A DNA stretch of 41,526 nt from Cyanobacteria bacterium MH1_Bin12 (GCA_011088145.1 JAALKG010000007.1:1-41526), one strand, 5' to 3'; positions 19,689 through 29,590 are shown, numbered from the stretch's first letter. Notes: generated by a model from the sequence alone, not told the origin. Made by a program: numbers and translations.

Positions 19689-21215
19689 ATGTTGAAAAAT
19701 AAAATAAGCAAACTCGCTCAAACAGCGATCGCTTTAGGTGCTGTTGCAATTGCAAATCCCGTTCAAGCAAATGAGCTTGCCACTTCCGATATCGATCAAC
19801 TTGATCCTATGGCACAAGTTACATCTGTTTCTCAACTTAGAGATGTATCGCCTACTGATTGGTCTTATGAGGCATTAAGAAGCCTAGTAGAACGTTATGG
19901 TTGTATCGTCGGTTATCCTGACAAAACTTTCAGAGGAAATCGTGCTTTAAGTCGTAACGAATTTGCCGCAGGTTTGAACGCTTGTATGCAACAGATGGAG
20001 CGTTTAATCGCCGCTAGTGAAGCCGTCTTAAAAGAAGATATTGCCAAATTACAACGCTTGATGAAAGAATTTGAAGCCGAATTAGCGGCTTTAGGTGCCA
20101 GAGTTGACAACTTAGAAGGTAGAGTCGCTTTCTTAGAAGATCATCAATTCTCCACAACTACCAAATTATATGGTGAAGTAGCTTTTACCTTAGCTCAAGC
20201 ATTCGGTGAAGACGTTGACTCTCAAACTGTATTGAATAGTAGAGTTCGTTTACAACTAAGTACTACTTTCACTGGAAAAGATGTCTTATATACTCGTTTA
20301 ACTTCGGGTAATCTTGGTAACTCTTTTGCTGACGAAATCTGCACTAACGAAGGTCGTTATGCTTATGATGGTCAAAGTGACCATGATCTTACCATCGATC
20401 GTCTTCATTACTATACTCCCATCAACGATAACCTCAAAGTATTTGTGATGGCCAACTTAGGTGGACACCATTTTTATGCTGATACCTTTAATACAGGTTT
20501 AGAAGCTGGTGGTGGTGCTAAAGGTTCATTATCCAGATTTGGTGAACGTAATCCTATTTATCGTCTAGGTTTAGGTGGTAAAGGTGTTGGTTTCAAATAT
20601 AAAGCAGGGTCTAAATTCGACTTTTATGCAGGTTATTTAGCTAGAGGTGGTGAGGATCCTGCTGACGGCAGAGGATTGTTCAACGGTAACTACTCAGCTA
20701 TGGGACAAATTGTTTATAAACCTACAGATCAACTTAAATTTGGTTTTAACTATTTCCGTGGTTATGACCTAGGAAGTTCATTTGTTTTAGGTGGTACAGG
20801 TACAAGTGCTATCGGTAGAATTGGAGATGGTTCCACCGGAGTCGAAAGTAATGCATTTGGTCTCCAAGGTAAATTTGATATTTCTCCCAAATTTAGTCTT
20901 CGTGCATGGGGTGGATACATTGATGCGGAAGTTGATGGTGGTGATGAGGCCGAAGTTTGGACTTATGCTGTTGCCTTAGCTTTTCCTGACTTAGGAAAAG
21001 AGGGTGCTTTAGGTGCAATTATTGTTGGTGCAGAACCTTATGATGGTAGTGCCAGAGATAATGAAGTTCCTTTACATGTGGAAGTTTCTTATAAATATCC
21101 TCTTAACGACAGTATCTCAATTACACCAGGTTTAATGGTACTTACTTCTCCAGATCAAAGAAGTGACAGAGATGCCGTTTATATCGGTACTATCAGAACT
21201 ACATTTACTTTCTAA
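19689..21215 (+). CDS. SLH-domain iron-uptake-type porin
   Basis: Signal peptide, MAQVTSVSQLRDVSPTDWSYEALRSLVERYGCIVGYPDKTFRGNRALSRNEFAAGLNACM (SLH), coiled coil, then OprB-like beta-barrel ending TFTF. Confidence 0.93.
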   Translation: MLKNKISKLAQTAIALGAVAIANPVQANELATSDIDQLDPMAQVTSVSQLRDVSPTDWSYEALRSLVERYGCIVGYPDKTFRGNRALSRNEFAAGLNACMQQMERLIAASEAVLKEDIAKLQRLMKEFEAELAALGARVDNLEGRVAFLEDHQFSTTTKLYGEVAFTLAQAFGEDVDSQTVLNSRVRLQLSTTFTGKDVLYTRLTSGNLGNSFADEICTNEGRYAYDGQSDHDLTIDRLHYYTPINDNLKVFVMANLGGHHFYADTFNTGLEAGGGAKGSLSRFGERNPIYRLGLGGKGVGFKYKAGSKFDFYAGYLARGGEDPADGRGLFNGNYSAMGQIVYKPTDQLKFGFNYFRGYDLGSSFVLGGTGTSAIGRIGDGSTGVESNAFGLQGKFDISPKFSLRAWGGYIDAEVDGGDEAEVWTYAVALAFPDLGKEGALGAIIVGAEPYDGSARDNEVPLHVEVSYKYPLNDSISITPGLMVLTSPDQRSDRDAVYIGTIRTTFTF

Positions 21216-21590
21216 GTTGATTAGTTTTTATAGGTAATACTTTCAAGCTCAATCATTATCAATAACTTTTTTATGGTTCATGAGTTTAATAGTCAAAGTT
21301 AAGTTTAATTAGCTTTTTCTGTTAAGCTCTTTTTTATTTGCAAATCACAATTTAAGTTAGGGGCTTACGTGGAAATGAAGCCTGATAATCTTTACTGATG
21401 TTACGCTAACCATTTCTATTGATTATAAATATCTGTTGAGTGTCTGAAATAATTGAGATTAATTCAAACAAGTTGAATACAGAGAAAGAAGAATTGCTTT
21501 TACTAAAATAATTATCGCTGACAAATGAAGAGATAGTTGTTTTTTTGATCTTATTGTGCCTAATATTGAGATCCTAATTTATTTCCAGAT

Positions 21591-22589
21591 TTACAATTGG
21601 ATTGTTTTGCTTTGTGTATAAGCCTGAAAGGCTGCTCCTGCAACTTTTAAGGAATAAGCACTTTGACGATTATCTATATATAAGGATGTTCCTTTTTGTA
21701 GATGTTGTAAAACTATATTTGTATCCAGTGCAAATAGTCCACGACGACTACCTACTTCTATTTCGATCGATTCTTTCCCTCGAATGATAGTCCCTTTTTC
21801 TCCTTCAAATTTGATTGTACCTTCATCTCCATGTATTTCTAAAGTGCGATCGCTACTTTTAAATTTTTCCCCTTTCCCATAAGTTATATTAACCATCATT
21901 TCATTTTTAAATTTCAAATTAGTATGACAATAACAAGCGGAAAAATATCCCGTTTGAGGAGCATCCCAAAAACGACTAAAACAACTAACGGTATCAACTT
22001 CTCCAAATAAGTCAGTAAAACGATTGATGCGAGAAAGGGCAGCAATGAGTGGAAAGCCATAATCCTCATAACTATAAGTCCAATGGGGAGCTTTTTTTTT
22101 CTTCGCTAAAATGGTACTGTACCGAGCTAAAAAAGGATTTCCAATTTCATGGAGATGTTTTTTAATCCCTTGATGGACACCACCAATAATCTCAATATGT
22201 TCAACGTGCAGTAATTTGTGTTTTTCTTGCGCTAATTTGATTAAATCTTCTGCTTCTTGAGGATTTGTGCTTAAAGGATATTCCACGATGACGTGTTTAT
22301 CCGCTAACAATGCACCTCTAACAATATTTCCATGATCTCGATTGATATTACAAATACAAACTAAATCAATATCCGGATTACTAACTAATTTTTGCCAACT
22401 AGAAACCACAGGTACATTAAAAGTTTTGCTAAAATCATCAGTCTTTTCAATGCTATTTCCTACTACTGCAATTAATTTACTATGGGGATTATTCTCAAAA
22501 GCCTCAGCTCTTTTTTTGGCAGCATAACCAGTACCAACCAAACCAACTTCGATCGTCTTTTCCACCTTATTGTAATTTATTATCATCAA
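21591..22589 (-). CDS. bvdR: Biliverdin reductase (Gfo/Idh/MocA fold)
   Basis: VGLVGTGYAAKKRAEAF, HVIVEYPLS, LLHVEHIEIIGGVHQGIKKHL, ARYSTILA, GFPLIAALSRINRFTDLFG; characteristic of cyanobacterial BvdR. Confidence 0.88.
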   Translation of the reverse strand: MMIINYNKVEKTIEVGLVGTGYAAKKRAEAFENNPHSKLIAVVGNSIEKTDDFSKTFNVPVVSSWQKLVSNPDIDLVCICNINRDHGNIVRGALLADKHVIVEYPLSTNPQEAEDLIKLAQEKHKLLHVEHIEIIGGVHQGIKKHLHEIGNPFLARYSTILAKKKKAPHWTYSYEDYGFPLIAALSRINRFTDLFGEVDTVSCFSRFWDAPQTGYFSACYCHTNLKFKNEMMVNITYGKGEKFKSSDRTLEIHGDEGTIKFEGEKGTIIRGKESIEIEVGSRRGLFALDTNIVLQHLQKGTSLYIDNRQSAYSLKVAGAAFQAYTQSKTIQL

Positions 22590-22766
22590 TTTCCCTTTTG
22601 CATTTCCATGAACAATGATAGATACAAAAGCTTATCCTGTCTGAAGCTCAAACCACAAATTCGATCGTAACAAAACCATTCTAAATTTTTTCACAAATAA
22701 TAATTTGCCAAAATAAACAAGTAAAAATGGAATCATTGAAAATATTGACTTATGTCTGGTTAATCC

Positions 22767-22873
22767 TGAGAGGAAGTTTGAAAAGTATCAGATATTGTAT
22801 TTTAGTCGCCAAATTTGAGGGTTAGGGGGCATTTTCACTAGTGAACCAGACTTTTTATTTAAACTTCCTCTAA
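22767..22873 (+). repeat. Dispersed intergenic repeat family B, copy 1, with flanking inverted arms
   Basis: Core AATTTGAGGGTTAGGGGGCATTTTCACTAGTGAACCAGACTTTTTATTTAAACTTCCTCTAA; left arm TGAGAGGAAGTTTGAAAAGTAT is the inverse of the right end. Confidence 0.6.
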
Positions 22874-23121
22874 TTCCTATAGCAAAAGACAAGGGGCAAA
22901 GGACAAAGGTTAAAATCTCGACATAGTAATACTTTTAGAAATCATCAATGTCCTAATCAACCCGTTTTCTGTTATATCTTCATTAAAAACGCTTTTGCGT
23001 AACATTCAGATTCAGATTTCATTCTCGATAGTCGAAATGAGAATGATGATTATGTAATTCTGAATAGATTTATAATCAAGCTGAAATAACAAAATATAAT
23101 TCAATTATTGGAAATTTTGAC

Positions 23122-23502
23122 ATGAGTTTATGGGCTCGTATTCTGATTGGAATGGTAAGTTTACTCTTTGGGATAAGCTTTTTAATGACTGCTATTGATC
23201 CTAATGGAATAATCGAGAATGATATTATTGCCTATGGAATGTCAGCATTTTGTTTTGTGATTGCGACAGCTTGCTTCTTTGAGCAAAGTCGTCCGATAAC
23301 TTTACGTTTAATTGGTTTAATTATTTTTATCGCTTCTATCAGTTATGTAATTAATAGTTTTCAATCTCAAAACTTTCCTCAAGCAATAATTTGCTTTTTA
23401 GTATGGGGAATTCCTTCTGGTTATATAACCATAATGGGAAAATATCCATCTTGGGGTAAAGCGACTCAAGTCTTTAACAGTAAACAAAATAAGAGAAAAT
23501 AA
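23122..23502 (+). CDS. Hypothetical membrane protein
   Basis: 126-aa ORF with four hydrophobic segments. Confidence 0.6.
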   Translation: MSLWARILIGMVSLLFGISFLMTAIDPNGIIENDIIAYGMSAFCFVIATACFFEQSRPITLRLIGLIIFIASISYVINSFQSQNFPQAIICFLVWGIPSGYITIMGKYPSWGKATQVFNSKQNKRK

Positions 23503-23625
23503 AATAAAAGTTTTAAAGCGTTATTTTAATCGGCTCTGTTTGTTAACAATCCAAGCCATTTCCAAAGAAAAAACCTCTTATTGAGAGAAGTACTGATCTT
23601 CTTTTACATTAGATAAGTTGGAATC

Positions 23626-23681
23626 GAAGAGGACATTTGAAAAGTGTGGCTCACCACTAAAAATACTCCCTAGCCGGCAAT
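23626..23681 (-). repeat. Dispersed intergenic repeat family B, copy 2
   Basis: Reverse complement ATTGCCGGCTAGGGAGTATTTTTAGTGGTGAGCCACACTTTTCAAATGTCCTCTTC aligns to the other two copies. Confidence 0.6.
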
Positions 23682-23732
23682 TTAGGAGGATTTAGTGGGC
23701 ATAATCATGATACTTTTGTTCATGAAAATCGC

Positions 23733-24152
23733 CTAAGGTTGGAAAGGAAGCCCCAAAGAATCCATAAAATCAGGATCATGGGCTGGACTATAAACATCAA
23801 TGGGAACACTAATTTGAGTTTGAATAGCAGGAGTGGAAAAACCTGAGATAGAAGAATTACTATTATTCTCATTACCGACAAAAAGTTGACTAGTTCGTCC
23901 TTGATTCCCATGACCAGAACCAACATAAACTTGAGTGGAAAGATTAGTTACATTATTACCCCAACAATTATCCGTGCTTCCCATTGAGACATCATTGCTT
24001 TGATTACTGGGAGTCTGAGAGCCACGCACCGCAACTTGTAAAGAAACGTCAGTCATCACACAAGAAGCATCAGCAGGTGAAGAGATAATCGGCATCACAG
24101 CTAAACTTGAGCCAAATAAGAGAAAAAGAGAACCAAATTTTAAAAAATTCAT
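23733..24152 (-). CDS. Exported N/Q/S-rich protein, putative partner of the curlin-like repeat protein
   Basis: MNFLKFGSLFLLFGSSLAVMPIISSPADA signal peptide; mature region ...STQVYVGSGHGNQGRTSQLFVGNENNSNSSISG; same strand and directly downstream of 24265..24747. Confidence 0.65.
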   Translation of the reverse strand: MNFLKFGSLFLLFGSSLAVMPIISSPADASCVMTDVSLQVAVRGSQTPSNQSNDVSMGSTDNCWGNNVTNLSTQVYVGSGHGNQGRTSQLFVGNENNSNSSISGFSTPAIQTQISVPIDVYSPAHDPDFMDSLGLPFQP

Positions 24153-24205
24153 AAATTGACCTGACAAAAATATTAACTATAAAGAGAAGAGAAAAAGAAG
24201 TATAA

Positions 24206-24239
24206 ACTCAGAACTTGTAAATGTGGACTTGTTCTGAGT
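24206..24239 (-). other. Intercistronic hairpin (possible attenuator or processing site)
   Basis: ACTCAGAAC (24206-24214) and GTTCTGAGT (24231-24239) form a perfect 9-bp stem, 16-nt loop, followed on the minus strand by a pyrimidine-rich tract. Confidence 0.6.
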
Positions 24240-24264
24240 ACTTGACTTGCTGATTAAATGAGAG

Positions 24265-24747
24265 TTAGAAACCAAATACATCCACTTGATTTTGATTGTT
24301 GGTTTGATTGGTTTGATTGAAGATATTATTACCAAAACCTATACCTGCTCCTGTTTGATTTGTGCCCATTTGAGAAACGGCAGTATTATTTCCAAATCCA
24401 ACGGCTCCTGTTTGTTGCTGAAGATTGCCTTGAAATAAACTGTTACCAACATTATTGCCCAAACCATTAGCAACTCCTGTTTGGCTACCCATCGTGTTAG
24501 AAACAGCAGTATTGTTCCCACCATTAAAAGCACCAACTTGTTTTTGAAGATTCACTTGAGCCGCACTATTAAATACCGAGTTATTTTGACCAACTGCAAC
24601 ACCAACTTGATTCATTTGTTGGTTTGATTCAGCATAGTTGTCTGCCTTGGCAGGAGAGATAACAGCAGTTAAGCCTCCGACTAAAATTAAACCTGTAGCA
24701 ACGCTGATTTGGAAAGCTTTTTGATAAGAAATAGATAAGAAACTCAT
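24265..24747 (-). CDS. Exported curlin-like tandem-repeat protein (copy B)
   Basis: Paralog of 6696..7175 with the same repeat order 23,19,23,19,21 and C-terminal QVDVFGF. Confidence 0.78.
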   Translation of the reverse strand: MSFLSISYQKAFQISVATGLILVGGLTAVISPAKADNYAESNQQMNQVGVAVGQNNSVFNSAAQVNLQKQVGAFNGGNNTAVSNTMGSQTGVANGLGNNVGNSLFQGNLQQQTGAVGFGNNTAVSQMGTNQTGAGIGFGNNIFNQTNQTNNQNQVDVFGF

Positions 24748-24824
24748 AATTTAAAAACCTCTGTAATTTTGTTTTGTTTTCTGTTGTGAGGTTATAGTTG
24801 CATCTTTTTTTACTTATGCAGTTA
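24748..24824 (-). promoter_or_regulatory. Conserved 5' leader of repeat-protein gene (copy B)
   Basis: Minus strand TAACTGCATAAGTAAAAAAAGATGCAACTATAACCTCACAACAGAAAACAAAACAAAATTACAGAGGTTTTTAAATTATG, alignable with copy A leader. Confidence 0.7.
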
Positions 24825-25052
24825 GTATGGCAATCGACTATTAGTTATCAGCTATCAGCTTGTATAAAAAATATACTGGGCAATGCTTTTGGGTTTTATA
24901 AATATTTGAAAAATTGATCAAATTAATATTTTTTCGTTGCTATTTTTATTTGAGTTCAAAGTTCAAAGTTCGCTATTTACATTGATTGTTAATATGGTGA
25001 TAGGTATTTTTATTTTCTCAAATTAATTATTCAAGTTAATTATTGAATTACT

Positions 25053-25943
25053 ATGACTCAGAGTATATCCTCTAATCGATTTAGCGAAATTTTGGCTCCT
25101 AACACTGATGGTCAAATACTGGTGGAAGATAATGCTTTTAAGCAGTTTGGGCAAGAAACGATCGCTTTGACCAAACGTTTATTTATCCAGTTAAAACGTC
25201 GTCCTTCAACCCTCGTAGCGGGAGTTATTCAACCATTCATGTGGTTAATTTTGTTTGGTGCTTTATTTTACAACGCACCTCAAGGTTTATTTGGTGATGA
25301 ATTTAGTTATGGTCAGTTTCTCGCTCCGGGAATTATTGTTTTTACCGCCTTTTCTGGTGCGTTAAACGCTGGTTTACCTGTAATGTTCGATCGAGAATTT
25401 GGCTTTTTAAATCGTCTGTTAGTCGCACCTTTAACCTCTCGTTTTTCCATCGTCGCCGCTTCGGTCATCTATATAATTAGTCTTAGTTTGATTCAAACTG
25501 CGGTTATTATTGTCGCAAGTGCTTTTGTCGGTGCAGGTTTACCTAGTATTGGTGGTTTGATGGCTATTTCTGCGATCGTCTTTTTGATCGTTTTGGGTAT
25601 CACAGGATTAAGTCTAGGACTAGCTTTTGCCTTACCTGGTCATATTGAATTAATTGCCGTCATTTTTGTGGTGAATTTACCTTTACTCTTCGCCAGCACT
25701 GCTTTAGCACCCATGAATTTTATGGCTGGTTGGTTACAAGTAATTGCTAGTATAAATCCTTTAACCTATGCGATCGAACCTATTCGTTATATCTATCAAA
25801 ATTCTGATTGGAATTTTTTGAGCGTCGTGATTAACACCCCTTGGTTAGATCTTAATTTTGTCACGGTTTTATCAATGTTAGTTGCTTTTGATATATTAAT
25901 TTTATTAGCAATTAAGCCATTATTAAGTCGTCGTTTTGCCTAA
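25053..25943 (+). CDS. ABC-2 type transporter permease
   Basis: LIKRRPSTLVAGVIQPFMWLILFGALFYN..., LNAGLPVMFDREFGFLNRLLVAPL; six TM helices, DrrB/ABC-2 style. Confidence 0.9.
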   Translation: MTQSISSNRFSEILAPNTDGQILVEDNAFKQFGQETIALTKRLFIQLKRRPSTLVAGVIQPFMWLILFGALFYNAPQGLFGDEFSYGQFLAPGIIVFTAFSGALNAGLPVMFDREFGFLNRLLVAPLTSRFSIVAASVIYIISLSLIQTAVIIVASAFVGAGLPSIGGLMAISAIVFLIVLGITGLSLGLAFALPGHIELIAVIFVVNLPLLFASTALAPMNFMAGWLQVIASINPLTYAIEPIRYIYQNSDWNFLSVVINTPWLDLNFVTVLSMLVAFDILILLAIKPLLSRRFA

Positions 25944-25984
25944 TGAGTTAGAATCTAGATGCTATTTCAATCTGACGAAATATT

Positions 25985-27610
25985 ATGAAAACCTTGCTTC
26001 TATATCCTCTTTTTCCCAAAAGTTTTTGGTCTTTCGAGAAAACCCTTGAATTAGTCGGACGTAAAGCACAATTACCTCCACTAGGTCTAATTACCGTAGC
26101 TGCTATTTTACCCCAAGAATGGGAATTAAAATTAGTCGATCGCAATATCGAAGATGTGACCGAAGCACAATGGGAATGGGCAGAACTAGTTATTTTATCA
26201 GGCATGATTGTCCAGAAAGAAGACCTACTAGCCCAAGTACAAGAAGCCAAACGACGAGGAAAAAAAGTTGCGGTAGGAGGGCCTTATGCCACAGCTTTAT
26301 ACAAGGAAGTAGAAGCAGTGGGAGTTGATTATCTCATTTTAGATGAAGGAGAAATCACCATCCCCATGTTTGTCGAAGCATTAGAAAAAGGGGAACAAAC
26401 TGGTATGTTTCGCTCAGGAGGAGAAAAACCCGATGTTACCACCACCCCTATCCCTCGTTTTGACCTCTTAGATTTCAGTGCTTATGAACAAATGTCAGTG
26501 CAATTTTCACGAGGTTGCCCTTTTCAATGTGAATTTTGCGACATTATCGTTCTCTATGGACGCAAATCTCGCACCAAAACACCTCAACAAATGATTGCTG
26601 AGTTGGAAAAACTTTATGAATTAGGTTGGCGACGAAGTATTTTCATGGTGGATGATAATTTCATTGGCAATAAACGCAATGTCAAATTATTGCTCAAAGA
26701 ATTAGCCCCTTGGATTGCAGACAAAGGTGATCCATTTTCTTTTAATACAGAAGCTTCTGTGGATTTAGCCAATGATCAAGAATTAATGGATTTGATGACC
26801 GAATGTAATTTTGGAGCTGTTTTCCTTGGCATTGAAACCCCTGATACCGATAGTTTATCGGTGACTCAGAAATATCAAAATACCAGAGATCCTTTAAGTG
26901 ATTCTGTTAACAAGATTATCAGTTCAGGATTACGGGTGATCGCAGGTTTTATCATTGGTTTTGATGGTGAAAAAACAGGTGCAGGCGATCGCATTGTTAG
27001 TTTTGTGGAAAAAACAACTATTCCCTTAGCCTTTTTCAGTATGTTACAAGCCTTGCCAGACACAGCTTTAACCCATCGCTTGATCAAAGAAGGACGTTTG
27101 AGAAGTGAATCAGCGAATATTAATCAGACGACTTTAATGAATTTTGTTCCGACTCGTCCTCTCGAAGAAATTGCCTCTGAATATATCAATGGTTTTTGGA
27201 GTCTATATGATCCTGAAAAGTTTTTAGATCGTACCTATCGTCATTATCGTATTCTAGGGGAAGCACCCTGTCATAACAAACCCAAAGATAAAACTAAAAA
27301 AAGAGCCAAAAAACCTTTGGATTGGATGATGGTTCGTGCTTTATTTATTATTTTATGGCGACAAGGAATCCTACGCAACACTCGCTGGAAATTTTGGGGC
27401 TATTTATTTGATATGTATCGTTATAATCGAGGTGGTATTGCTAGTTACTTAGGAGTTTGCGCGCAAATAGAACATTTCATCGAATATCGTCAAATTGTCA
27501 AAGATGAAATCGAAGCACAGGTTTTTCAATATTTACAACAAGAAGCTTTATTAGCACAAAATCAACAAGAAGCTAAGGTCAATATTGAGGCGATGAACAA
27601 TGTAGCTTGA
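25985..27610 (+). CDS. B12-binding-domain radical SAM protein
   Basis: N-terminal B12-binding-like domain; FSRGCPFQCEFCDII radical SAM CxxxCxxC motif; DUF4070-like C-terminus. Confidence 0.92.
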   Translation: MKTLLLYPLFPKSFWSFEKTLELVGRKAQLPPLGLITVAAILPQEWELKLVDRNIEDVTEAQWEWAELVILSGMIVQKEDLLAQVQEAKRRGKKVAVGGPYATALYKEVEAVGVDYLILDEGEITIPMFVEALEKGEQTGMFRSGGEKPDVTTTPIPRFDLLDFSAYEQMSVQFSRGCPFQCEFCDIIVLYGRKSRTKTPQQMIAELEKLYELGWRRSIFMVDDNFIGNKRNVKLLLKELAPWIADKGDPFSFNTEASVDLANDQELMDLMTECNFGAVFLGIETPDTDSLSVTQKYQNTRDPLSDSVNKIISSGLRVIAGFIIGFDGEKTGAGDRIVSFVEKTTIPLAFFSMLQALPDTALTHRLIKEGRLRSESANINQTTLMNFVPTRPLEEIASEYINGFWSLYDPEKFLDRTYRHYRILGEAPCHNKPKDKTKKRAKKPLDWMMVRALFIILWRQGILRNTRWKFWGYLFDMYRYNRGGIASYLGVCAQIEHFIEYRQIVKDEIEAQVFQYLQQEALLAQNQQEAKVNIEAMNNVA

Positions 27611-27719
27611 TGACAATTAAAATCTCGGATGATGAAACTACTCACATAAATCGATCGTCATAACTAATTCGATTACTTATAATTAAACAATAAAAACTTA
27701 TTTTTCTGCTTAAATCATT

Positions 27720-28058
27720 ATGACTAAACTTAAAATTATTTCTACCTTATTGATTACTTTTGGTATTATCAATATTCCTGTTCAAGCTCAAAATATCAAT
27801 GACAATCAACCTGATACTTTCCAATCCAATGAAGTGAATCCCTTATATGGTGAGAGTGGTTTTAATCCTCTGGATTTAATTCATAATGCTAATTTTTTCC
27901 GAAATCGTACTAGTGCTGATTTTGCAGAAGACACCAACAAAAATTTGGATACAGCTGCGGATGATTTCAAAAAACAACAGTTACAAAGACTGATAGAAAT
28001 GCAACAACAAAATGACACATCAGTTAACGGACAGTCTAATGATGTTATTACACCCTAA
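27720..28058 (+). CDS. Hypothetical exported protein
   Basis: Signal peptide MTKLKIISTLLITFGIINIPVQAQ; intact 112-aa ORF. Confidence 0.55.
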   Translation: MTKLKIISTLLITFGIINIPVQAQNINDNQPDTFQSNEVNPLYGESGFNPLDLIHNANFFRNRTSADFAEDTNKNLDTAADDFKKQQLQRLIEMQQQNDTSVNGQSNDVITP

Positions 28059-28094
28059 TAAACTTAAACTTCTGTGAAAATAATGAACAATTAA

Positions 28095-28222
28095 TAAGGT
28101 ATTCGGTAATAGGTAATTGGTAATAGGTTTTGATTATTTTTGACGAAAAAGGACGAAGATCAAATTATTATCTACTTGTCAAAAAACTTAGAGCCTAAAG
28201 TCTACCTAAGCTTTATTCTATT
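28095..28222 (-). repeat. Dispersed intergenic repeat family A, copy 2
   Basis: Reverse complement ...CTAAGTTTTTTgACAAGTAGATAAtAATTtGATCTTCGTCcTTTTTcGTcAAAAATAATCAAAACcTATTACC... matches 13465..13573. Confidence 0.75.
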
Positions 28223-28233
28223 TTTGGCCCATA

Positions 28234-28291
28234 ATTGACGGTTAGAGGGAGGACATTTTCGATAGTGAGCTAGACTTTTCAAACGTCATCT
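28234..28291 (+). repeat. Dispersed intergenic repeat family B, copy 3
   Basis: ATTGACGGTTAGAGGGAGGACATTTTCGATAGTGAGCTAGACTTTTCAAACGTCATCT aligns to family B. Confidence 0.6.
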
Positions 28292-28388
28292 AAGTCATAT
28301 ACTTCCAACTCCTATGGTTTTAACCAATAAGAGTTGGCTTCTTTTACGAATATCAAAGCCTGGGAGGATTTTATCGTTAATTAATTCT

Positions 28389-28832
28389 TTATTTAGAAGT
28401 ACTTAAAGTTGTCAAAATATCTTCTGCGTGAGTCGAGGTTTGTACTTTATCATCAACATGAATAATAATACCTTCACCATTAATAATATAAGTTACTCGC
28501 TTTGGATAGCCACCACCATCAACATCATAAGCTTGAGAAATACTTCTATCGGTATCAGCTAATAAAGCGAAAGGTAAATCATATTTTTCTTTGAACATTG
28601 TATGGGAAGATTCATCATCATTACTCACCCCTAAAACTACCATATCTTTATCTTGATATTGTTGATAGTTATCACGGAAACTTTGAGCTTCTTTAGTACA
28701 ACCAGGAGTATCATCTTTAGGATAGAAATATAAAACTACAATCTTACCTGCAAAATTAGATAAAGAGACACTATTGCCTTGATCATCTTTTGTTGTAAAA
28801 CTAGGTGCTTGAGTGCCAACTGTGAGTGCCAT
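28389..28832 (-). CDS. Peroxiredoxin (BCP/PrxQ type)
   Basis: VGTQAPSFTTKDDQGNSVSLSNFAGKIVVLYFYPKDDTPGCTKEAQSFRD. Confidence 0.93.
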   Translation of the reverse strand: MALTVGTQAPSFTTKDDQGNSVSLSNFAGKIVVLYFYPKDDTPGCTKEAQSFRDNYQQYQDKDMVVLGVSNDDESSHTMFKEKYDLPFALLADTDRSISQAYDVDGGGYPKRVTYIINGEGIIIHVDDKVQTSTHAEDILTTLSTSK

Positions 28833-28897
28833 AATTTTTTCTACAATTTTAATAAAATTTGTTTACTTAACTTCACATTATATTATCTTCGATCCAG

Positions 28898-29590
28898 ATG
28901 AAAATACCTTTACCTCGAAACTTTAATCCTCCCAAAGCCTTAAAAGTTTATGATTATTATGATGTTACGATTAATCTTTTTGCGGCTTCAATTCAACCCC
29001 ATCAATTTAGTTTAAAAAAACTTCAGGAAAAAAAGATAATTCCTCCTGATTGGCAATTAAAAAAACCTGTGAGAAAAAAAGCCGATTTATTATATTTATC
29101 TTTTGTAGAAGGTTTAAATATTACTATTACTAAAGGAAAAGTAGTTTTTGTTCAAAAACTAATGAACAAGACTTCTTTAGAAAAAATTATTAAACAATTT
29201 ATAATACAATTTAAGAATTTTAAATATAATAAATTACAAATTGTTTTAAGGAGAATAATTACTTTACCGACGAAGATTAATAGTAGTTCTAAGTTTATTA
29301 AAAATATTTTATTAAATGGTTCTGAGTGGGATATTTTAGGACATAAACCGAAAAGACAAATCAATTATTATTATTCCAATTTTTCATTACCTTTAATTAT
29401 AAATATGGTTGATTTACCATTAAAAAACCATAAAATCAAATCTAAATCTTGTTTACTAATTAGAGGAATATTTGAAAAAAAAATTGGTTCAAAACAGCAA
29501 AATGATAATCTATTATTATTAATAGACAAGTATCGTGATCATATAGATATTTTTAATAAAGTTGTGGATAGAGATATTCTTAATCGCTAA
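28898..29590 (+). CDS. Hypothetical protein
   Basis: Intact 230-aa ORF, no recognised domain. Confidence 0.6.
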   Translation: MKIPLPRNFNPPKALKVYDYYDVTINLFAASIQPHQFSLKKLQEKKIIPPDWQLKKPVRKKADLLYLSFVEGLNITITKGKVVFVQKLMNKTSLEKIIKQFIIQFKNFKYNKLQIVLRRIITLPTKINSSSKFIKNILLNGSEWDILGHKPKRQINYYYSNFSLPLIINMVDLPLKNHKIKSKSCLLIRGIFEKKIGSKQQNDNLLLLIDKYRDHIDIFNKVVDRDILNR

